Below are positions 56,819-64,000 of a DNA stretch of 64,000 bases, piece after piece (positions within the stretch are counted from its first letter, which is position 1; each line of letters starts with the position of its first letter). Location: NCBI GenBank assembly GCA_024036415.1, contig JAMWET010003060.1, positions 1 through 64,000 on the forward strand, written 5' to 3'. This stretch comes from Prochilodus magdalenae. Taxonomy: Eukaryota > Chordata > Actinopteri > Characiformes > Prochilodontidae. The notes beneath the pieces were generated by a model. It was not told the origin of the DNA, searched no databases, and was given only the letters and a program-made list of their open reading frames with translations. The position numbers and the translations under genes were made by a program.

Positions 56819-57142
56819 CTTTAGCAGAACGCTGCCATGGTAAACACTCTAGAACTTTTATTTATTTAGTGTAAAAACACTGTTAAAGTTCCAAAATGTT
56901 CCACTCATCTCCCAGTCCATATACAGAACCTAAGATTCTCACTTCATCATTCCTGATGTGATAAATATCTTCTTTTACTCTATGCTCTGTGTGTTTACTT
57001 ATGTACCTTCTTTTCTGGCCACTAGGTGGTGGTGGTGACCAATTTCAGATTTCATATACAGCATGAAACTTTGTTTAGTGACAGTAAGTGTGTGGTACCA
57101 TTAGATATGCATAGCACAGTTCACCACAGTTAAAACTTTTCA

Positions 57143-57210
57143 CTCTACCATGATGATGATAATGATGATGATGATGATGATGATGATGATAAGGATGATG
57201 ATGAGACATG
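57143..57210 (+). repeat. (GAT)n trinucleotide repeat
   Basis: About 15 GAT units with two interruptions. It produces a poly-His frame on the minus strand that is not a gene. Confidence 0.85.
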
Positions 57211-57990
57211 GCATGTACATGTCTATGAAAGGCAATGTAGTTAAATATCCCTAAACAAACAGCATTCAGTCCCATGTAAAGAACAATCTTGGAATTTTGC
57301 AATGGAGTGTTTTAATAACCATTTAAGAGAATCGGAAATCGTATAAACTATCACTATAACACAATGAACAACAAGAGACATGCATTATCTGTGCTATGAT
57401 TTAGAACTTCACATTAGGTCGTTATATTCACAATGGAAAGTTTGGTTCAGTGCAGGCCCACGAGGGTGATATCATTTATACAAAACAGCGAAAATACAAT
57501 ATGGTAAAATACAATTATGCAGCCTTAGTCTCAGTTACTGAGAGATGCTTTAATGATGGTTACACCAACTACTTGACAATAATAATATATATGTCAGTCT
57601 GAATTTGAAAAGAAGGATATAAATATACAGGATATCAGAGTAGAAGGAGGAGGAGTTTCAGGTATGTATCTCCCACCAAACATTAACTTCAGTTATTCCA
57701 TATGACATTCAAAACCCAGATTACAACAACCTAGATACCCACAACAGCCTTCTTCTCACAGTTCATACACTGACATACCAAAGGTCGTGGGATAGCAGTC
57801 TGTAAACTGATTATTTAGTGCTGTTTCCTCAGGGGATTGCTTGGGAATACCCACACCTGTTGTGAGGTGTTATCTTGGGAGTGAGGTCGAACACTTGATT
57901 TCAGGGTGCTCAAAGCAAGGTGACGTGAACGATCAGAGAATATTCCCTTAAGATTGCTATTCTGATCCTGGAAATTAATAATTCATTTTA
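57210..57990. other. Non-coding stretch
   Basis: No exon is recognised. GGAGGAGGAGTTTCAGGTAT with TTATTCCATATGACATTC (57,645-57,712) is also present at about 45,925-45,985, so part of it is a dispersed repeat. Confidence 0.4.
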
Positions 57991-58099
57991 AGGGTATGTT
58001 GCTAATCAAACATCTTTGTTCTTAAACATTTGAAGTTTTGACTAGGATTTACTAAGCAGAACACAAAAGGTTGTGCAGTGTAGTTAATTGAGTTTGTAG

Positions 58100-58262
58100 T
58101 TCTTCCTGATGTGAGAATCTCCAGTTCACAGTGTAAATCAGTCCAGCAAAGACAGGATCCACTCCTAAATCCTGCAGGTCATTGTTACTGAGGTCCCACT
58201 CTTTTAGGGAGGATGTATCTAGTTTTCAAACTAATCCCAGTTTTTCCACAAATGTTTTTTTT
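58100..58262 (-). pseudogene. Orphan NLR LRR exon fragment, copy 2
   Basis: The minus strand reads [19 protein letters not shown], then LGVDPVFAGL and YTVNWRFS. It is open but has no partner exons and is shorter than a true 174-nt LRR exon match. Confidence 0.6.
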
Positions 58263-59034
58263 ACTAAGATTCCTCAACATCAGTCTGCAGACAGACAGCA
58301 CACCAGAATGTCAGAATTGAATGTCATTGGTCTGGAGGTCCAAATATTTCAGGGGGTTCTGCTTTTTTCTCAAATATAAAATATTAGTCTCCAAATCAGA
58401 CGTTCTGACCACCTGACACCAACAACACCATAAGCACACCAAGGGGCTTAAGACGAGTGCATCCCTGCCTGTCCTGTGCCTGTGTAGTGACCCTAGCCCC
58501 AGCTACAGCTAGGTCTTGTTGCCTTCCAATCCGAGGAAACCCTGGTACTTGATATGCTGTCAAACACCTTCCCCTAAGACAGATACGAGTCACCCAAGTC
58601 GAACAGCACACCCCAGACTTTACTGTTCAAGACACTGTACTTTTGATCTAAGAGGGACGGGGCTGTTAGCACACAGGAGGATAAATCAATCAAAGAGTCT
58701 GGCCCATCTATGGCACGCAAGGTCAAGATGGATGGACTGCAATTAAACAGTGTTACACAATGTGTTCATGATGGTGACATGTAGCATTCACAGCTCTGTA
58801 ACTCTGCACACTTAAACTAGATACATCAGTGTTTTAGGACAAAGCAGTGAATTTTGAGAATTGTTTTAAAGTAATCTACGCTACACTTCCAAAAGTATGA
58901 TGTGAATCCTTTCTCCCTTTGGCATAGATGAGAAAATATTCCAAATAACAGCTATCTTTAAGCAGTCTTTAAATCAGTGGTCCTTATCAGTGGACATAGA
59001 AAGGGTCATTAAGGCACAGAGGGCCATGTGACCA

Positions 59035-59480
59035 GTGCATCAGTGTCTTTACTATTACTGTCCAGCTAAATCTATTTCTTGTCGGCACCTAGGGGTCTGT
59101 GAAGAAACGTGGAGAAGACAAAGGAGAACTCACACCCAACATACTCCTCTGTCCATCAACGGTGCTGCTGTGGAGAGGGTGAGCAGCACCAAGTTCCAGG
59201 GTGTTCAATCACAGAGGACCTCTCCTGGAGAGACAACACAGCGTCACTGGCCAGGAAGGCTCATCAGTGTCTCTACTTTCTCCACAAGCTAAGAAGAGCT
59301 AGAGCCCCCCCTCCCCCATCATGTACACCTTCTACAAAAAGTCCATCCTGACCAGCTATATCATTGTGTGGTACTAGGCCTGCACAGGACCCTCCAGCGC
59401 ACAGTGTGGGCAGCTGAGAAGATCGTCCGCACCTCTCTCCCCTCTCCTTCTCTTCAACGTTTCCTTCCAACGCTATCCTG
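59035..59480 (+). mobile_element. Non-LTR retrotransposon RT fragment, copy 1
   Basis: In shifting frames it reads SINGAAVERVSSTKFQGV, TEDLSWRDNTASLARKAHQC, LYFLHKLRRA and YIIVWY-like text. This is the thumb/3' part of a CR1/L2-like reverse transcriptase (consensus FLGVxIxxDLSWxxHT). The catalytic FADD motif is missing in this copy. Confidence 0.65.
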
Positions 59481-59502
59481 GTTCAAATGGCATTCTGGTC
59501 AC

Positions 59503-59575
59503 TCTGATAGATAGATACTTTATTGATCCCAGAGGGAAATTCAATTTTTTATTTTTATTTTAGATAGATAAACCT
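59503..59575 (+). mobile_element. Retrotransposon tail (GATAGATACTTTATTGATCC type)
   Basis: GATAGATAGATACTTTATTG, ATCCCAGAGGGAAATTCAA and a terminal AGATAGATAA are present here and absent at the matching point of the second unit (about 62,641). The piece inserted after the tandem duplication or was deleted from unit 2. Confidence 0.6.
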
Positions 59576-59859
59576 CGTACCAGGGATCACCCGATTCAAC
59601 CGTCCCCCAGTTCCTCAGGTCATTGTAGAGGCCTAATTGTGGATTCCAGTGCAGCATTGCTACAGCTCTGGGTGTTTCGCCATCAGCAAGTATCTGATTT
59701 CAAGGTTAGATATCCTACAACTATTAACATGACAGTAAATATTTGTTAGTTGCTCAAAAAGGATTGTAGTTATACACAGTTTCAATTGACTGGGCAGTCT
59801 ACTGTTAAATCAGCACAGCATTATAGGGGTTACATTTGAATGGTTTTGAATCCCAGAGT

Positions 59860-60340
59860 CTGGGTTTGGAAGCTAACAGGTTTCAGACCTGAAGGAGACC
59901 ATGCAGCATCAAAGACTCAAACCTGAGCAAAAGCTGCGCAGAGAGCTCTCCTTAAGTAAGCCTCACACTGGTGGTAGCGTCTTGACAGTGACAGGGATGG
60001 GTCTAGTACTGCGTTCTACCACTGTTTTGTTGGCTGCTTTGTGTATCTCTCTGACAGCAACACAACATCGAGTTGCTACCCCTTTACAATGACGTGCATG
60101 ACAACGTAGATAAATACATACACAAGACTTCCTTTAGAATTAGACTCTGACACTATAGAGTTATATGCTTAAGTTGAGACACTACTGGTGAGATTACTGT
60201 AGCCAAAGGCTGATATACATGGCATGGATAATTTTGTCTTGCAAGCTGAGGGTGCAGAGAGGTAAATAAAAAAAAAGTATATGACTCAGTTTAAACTTCA
60301 TGTTGACAGATAGAGGAAGGAAGTGATGTTTATAAACTCA
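59860..60340 (+). repeat. Dispersed repeat family R1, copy 3
   Basis: It contains GAGAGCTCTCCTTAAGTAAG, CCTCACACTGGTGGTAGCGT and CTTGCAAGCTGAGGGTGCAG. It is nearly identical to copy 4 at 62,930-63,420. Confidence 0.65.
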
Positions 60341-60679
60341 AGAGAAACGTTAACAGAGCAGACTGATCTTACATTCCAAGAAAAAGCTTTAGAGTGGGAT
60401 CACCCCATTCTGGGGAATCGTGAAGTTGAAGAAAATTGGGACTGGATTAAATTTGTGTCCACCCAGTGACATATTCCAGAGTTATATTTTGGAATTTGAT
60501 TGGCAATCCAAATGTATAATTTTTCTTCTATTTACCTAGATTGCTATTCTGATCTTGAAAAATAATTATTCATTATTATTTATGGTTATGGTACATTCCT
60601 AATCAAATGTCTTTGTTTCTAACCATCTAAAATTTTGACTTACGAATACAAAAGGTCATGCAGTATAGTTAACTGAGTT

Positions 60680-60834
60680 TGTAGTTCTTGCTGACCTTTA
60701 AATCTCCAGTTCACAGTGTACATCAGTCCAGCACAGACTGGATCCACTCCTGAATCCTGCAGGTCATTGTTACTGAGGTCCCACTCTTTTAGAGAGGATG
60801 TATCTAGTTTAAAAACTAATCCCAGTTTTTCCAC
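60680..60834 (-). pseudogene. Orphan NLR LRR exon fragment, copy 3
   Basis: The minus strand reads [20 protein letters not shown], then GVDPVCAGLMYTVNWRF. It is the best preserved of the three, yet it lacks splice-defined ends and sits alone. Confidence 0.6.
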
Positions 60835-61814
60835 AAGTATTTTTCATATGATTCCTCAACATCAGTCTGCAGACAGACAACACAACAGAATGTCAGAATT
60901 GAATGTCATTGGTCCAGAGGTCCAAATATTTCAGAAAGTTCTGTATTTCTAAAAATTTGACCCAAATCCCTTTTTCCTATTGGAATAGATGAGAGTATCC
61001 CAAATATAAAATATTAGTCTCTAAATCAGACGTTCTGACCACCTGACACCAACAACACCATAAACACACCAAGGGGCTTAAGATGAGTGCATCCCTGCCT
61101 GTTCTTTGCCTGCGTTGTAACCCTAGCCCCAGCTACAGCTAGGTCTTGTTGCCTCCGAAGAAACCCTGGTACTTGATATATTGTCAAACACCTTCTCCTG
61201 AGCTCCCACACTGAATTTCAGACAGATACGAGTCACCCAAGTTGAACAGCACACCCCAGACTTTACTGCTCCAGACACTTTTGATCTAAGAGGGACGGTG
61301 CTGTTAGCACATAGGAGGATAAATCAATCAAAGAGTCTGGCCCATCTATTGCACGCAAGGTCAAGATGGATGGACTGCAGTTAAACAGTGTTACACAATG
61401 TGTTCATGATGGTGACATGTAGCATTCACAGCTCTGTAACTCTGCACACTTAAACTAGATACATCAGTGTTTTTAGGACAAAGCAGTGAATTTTGAGAAT
61501 TGTTTTAAAATAATCTACGCTACACTTCCAAAAGTATGATGTGAATCCTTTCTCCCTTTGGCATGAGAAAATATTCCAAATAACAGCCTATCTTTAAGCA
61601 GTCTTTAAATCAGTGGTCCTGATCAGTGGACATAGACAGTGTCATTAAGGCACAGAGGGCCATGTGACCAGTGCATCAGTATCTTTACTATTACTGTGCC
61701 ATGGCCCTAACTCCAGCTAAATCTACTTCTTGTCCACACCTAGGGGTCTAGCACTTATTCCCAAGCCCCTGCATTAAATTTCCAATAAGTACGAATCTCC
61801 AAAGCCAAAATGTG

Positions 61815-62545
61815 CACAATAGTAGCAGTACGGGTCAGCAGTAACATACCCACCACCATCATACTGAACAGGTTGGCCAACCAAGGATGTGTGCTTACCC
61901 CCGTTCTATTCATTCTGGCGACCCACGACTGCACACCGTCATACTCCTCCAACCTTCTTATGAAGTTTGATGATGACACGACCATAGAGACAAACTACAG
62001 GAGCGAAGTGAGTCGCTTGGCCTCATGGTGCAAACACAACAATCTCTCTCTGAACGCGGAGAAGACGAAGGAGAACTCACACCCAGCATACTCCTCTGTC
62101 CATCAACGGTGCTGCTGTGGAAAAGGTGAGCAGCACTAAGTTCCAAGGTGTTCAAGTCACAGAGGACCTCTCCTGGAGAGACAACACAGCGTCACTGGCC
62201 AGGAAGGCTCACCAGTGTCTCTACTTTCTTCACATGCTCAGAAGAGCTAAAGCCTCCACCCCCATCACGTGCACTTTCTACAGAGGGGCCATCGAGAGCA
62301 TCCTCACCAGCTGTATCACTGTCTGGTACAAGGCCTGCACAGCATCCTGCAGCAGGGCCCTCCAGCACATCGTGTGAGCAGCTGAGAGGATCATCCGCAC
62401 CTCTCTCCCCTCCCTTCAGGACTTATCCAGCCCCCACCTTACCCATAAAGCCCTCTGCTTGGCAGGAGACCCTACCCACCCGCTACACAGCCTCTTCAAC
62501 CTGCTGCCGTCAGGGAGGAGACTGCGGAGTCTCGGGGATAGGACC
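61815..62545 (+). mobile_element. Non-LTR retrotransposon RT fragment, copy 2
   Basis: It reads GCVLTPVLFILATHDC, MKFDDDTTIETNYRSEV (altered FADDTT catalytic site), LASWCKHNNLSLNAEKTKE, and after a frameshift TEDLSWRDNTASLARKAHQC, AIESILTSCITVWYKAC and RALQHIV. A C-terminal tail follows (LFNLLPSGRRLRS-like). This is the second half of a CR1/L2-type reverse transcriptase. It is 5'-truncated and frameshifted, hence inactive. Confidence 0.8.
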
Positions 62546-62929
62546 AGCAGCTGAGGGACAGCTCCATATCAGCACCAATATCTCTTCGTTTCCTTCCAAT
62601 GTTATCCTGAATCCTCGTTCAAATTGCATCCAGGTCACTCTGCACATCGTACCAGGGATCACCCGAATCAACCTTCCCTCAGTTCCTCAGGTCTTGTTGA
62701 GGCCTAATTGTGGATTCTGGTGCAGCATTGCAACAGCTCTGGGTGTTTCGCCATCAGCCAGTATCTGATTTCAAGGTTAGATATCCTACAACTGTTAACA
62801 TGACAGTAAATATTTGTTAGTTGCTCAAGAAGGATTGTAGTTATACACGGTTTCAATCGACTACTGTAAAATGGGCACAGCATTTTATAGGGGTTACATT
62901 TGAATGGTTTTGAATCCCAGAGTCTGGAT

Positions 62930-63420
62930 TTGGAAGCTAACAGGTTTCAGACCAGAAGGATACCATGCAGCATCACAGACTCAAACCTGAGCACAGGCTA
63001 AGGAGAGCTCTCCTTAAGTAAGCCTCACACTGGTGGTAGCGTCTTGGCAGTGACAGGGAACGATCTAGTACTGCATTCTACTACTGTCTTGTTGGTTGCT
63101 TTGTGTACCTCTTGGCCAGCAACACAACATCGAGTTGCTACCCCTTGACAAATGGTGTGCATGACAACATAGATATATACATACACAAGACTTCCTTTAG
63201 AATTAGACTCTGACACTATAGAGTTATATGCTCAAGTTGAGACACTGGTGAGATTACTCTAGCCAAAGGCTGATATACATGGCATGGATAATTTTGTCTT
63301 GCAAGCTGAGGGTGCAGAGAGGTAAATATAAAAAGTATATGACTCAGTTTAAACTTCATGTTGACAAATAGAGGAAGGAAGTGATGTTTATAAACTCAAG
63401 AGAAACGTTAAGAAAGCACA
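62930..63420 (+). repeat. Dispersed repeat family R1, copy 4
   Basis: It matches copy 3 along its whole length with a few small deletions. It closes the second unit of the tandem duplication. Confidence 0.65.
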
Positions 63421-63789
63421 CTGATCTTACAACAGTGAAATTAAACAGCCTTGTCTCCTGCCTAACCTCAAATCTAAAGTGTTGTACCACTGTCAGAAGG
63501 AAAAAAGGCAAATCAATAAGCCTTAATTAAACCTGGTCAGGTAAGATAGCTGTATACGCTGTCCATCTGTGACTCTAATGAAGACACTCTGAGATGGGTC
63601 AACTAAGTACAGGAGTGGCTACAATATGACATTTGCTAATTTGGGCTGTGCCGTCAACATGGTGGTAGTATGAGGGAAGATTGAATGAGCTGGAGGAGAG
63701 CTGTGAGAAGATGAGTTAAAGATCTGGATCTGCCTGTAGCTAGAAGACCAGACACCCTCTTGTAACTGCAGTTAGATTGTCAAATGACT

Positions 63790-64000
63790 AAGGACCAGGA
63801 AGGAGATGGGGTGGTGGGGGTTGTGAGAAACTGTCTTGTGTAAGATCGCAGAAGATGTGAATGTCGGAGGGTCTGCGGTGGAAGTGGTCTCCAGCTACAG
63901 GTACTTGGGTGTTCACCTGAGCAACAACCTCACCTGGAGCAACAACACTTCCAGCCTGGTCAGGAAGGCACATCAGCGGCTCTACTTCCTCAGGCGGTTG
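63790..64000 (+). mobile_element. Non-LTR retrotransposon RT fragment, cut by the window end
   Basis: The last 130 bases read VNVGGSAVEVVSSYRYLGVH, LSNNLTWSNNTSSLVRKAHQ and RLYFLRRL. This is the same reverse-transcriptase region as the copies at 59.1 and 62.15 kb but a different, better preserved lineage. It continues beyond the window. Confidence 0.75.

Larger units (their letters stand above)
58000..63420. repeat. Tandem duplication of a 2.4-2.8 kb block
   Basis: Unit 1 (about 58,000-60,360) and unit 2 (about 60,600-63,420) share, in order, the orphan LRR fragment, a GACGTTCTGACCACCTGACA block, a GGGACGG(G/T)GCTGTTAGCACA block, LINE reverse-transcriptase sequence, a GGGTGTTTCGCCATCAGC block and repeat R1. 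The LRR part is also present at 55.6-56.0 kb. Unit 2 has more of the LINE. Unit 1 carries an extra GATAGATA-type retrotransposon tail at 59,503-59,575. Confidence 0.75.

Noticed and set aside
57075..57302. Poly-His minus-strand frame
   Set aside because: It is a translation of the (GAT)n microsatellite.

Overview
The window is nuclear DNA of a teleost fish, most likely an otophysan (characiform or catfish-like). The evidence is FISNA-NACHT / LRR / B30.2 receptor genes with teleost exon structure, CMRF35/CD300-like immunoglobulin receptor genes, V-SINEs with a tRNA-like head, Tc1 transposons and teleost non-LTR retrotransposon tails. All genes are intron-containing. No bacterial-type features, tRNA genes, rRNA genes or CRISPR arrays are seen.

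Layout. (1) 1-3.3 kb: AT-rich, with a Tc1 remnant. (2) 3.3-22.9 kb: a tandem array of NLR units on the minus strand. Unit A (3.7-11.1 kb) is broken by many single-base indels. Unit C (11.4-13.8 kb) is a 5' remnant. Unit B (15.8-22.7 kb) can be followed through 11 exons in one consistent frame to an inferred 1,133-residue protein. (3) 22.9-26.2 kb: repeats and non-coding DNA, including a MITE-like element. (4) 26.3-32.9 kb: a fourth, more divergent minus-strand NLR (D). (5) 33-36.8 kb: DNA-transposon debris, including a nearly full-length but broken Tc1 element. (6) 36.8-37.6 kb: an unrecognised acidic protein gene on the minus strand. (7) 38.5-53.6 kb: three tandem plus-strand CD300/pIgR-like genes. 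The first has a decayed tail and a 2.4-kb intronic minisatellite, the second lacks membrane exons, and the third is complete at an inferred 351 residues. (8) 53.6-64 kb: an orphan receptor-tail exon, three copies of an orphan LRR exon fragment, tandemly duplicated non-coding blocks and CR1/L2-like LINE fragments.

Biology. Two innate-immune families sit side by side: NLRs that sense in the cytosol (NACHT ATPase, LRRs, B30.2 ligand face) and surface Ig-superfamily receptors with tyrosine-based tails. Both are expanding and decaying by tandem duplication. Three observations stand out. Unit B carries a small in-frame exon encoding a hydrophobic segment followed by Arg-Arg-Arg, which would anchor the NLR in a membrane. 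All four NLR units share a short beta-rich N-terminal motif. In every CD300-like paralogue, domain 1 has lost the canonical Ig disulfide while domain 2 lacks the accessory one. The 3.6-8.45 kb block looks like unpolished long-read sequence, so the decay of unit A may be partly artefactual.
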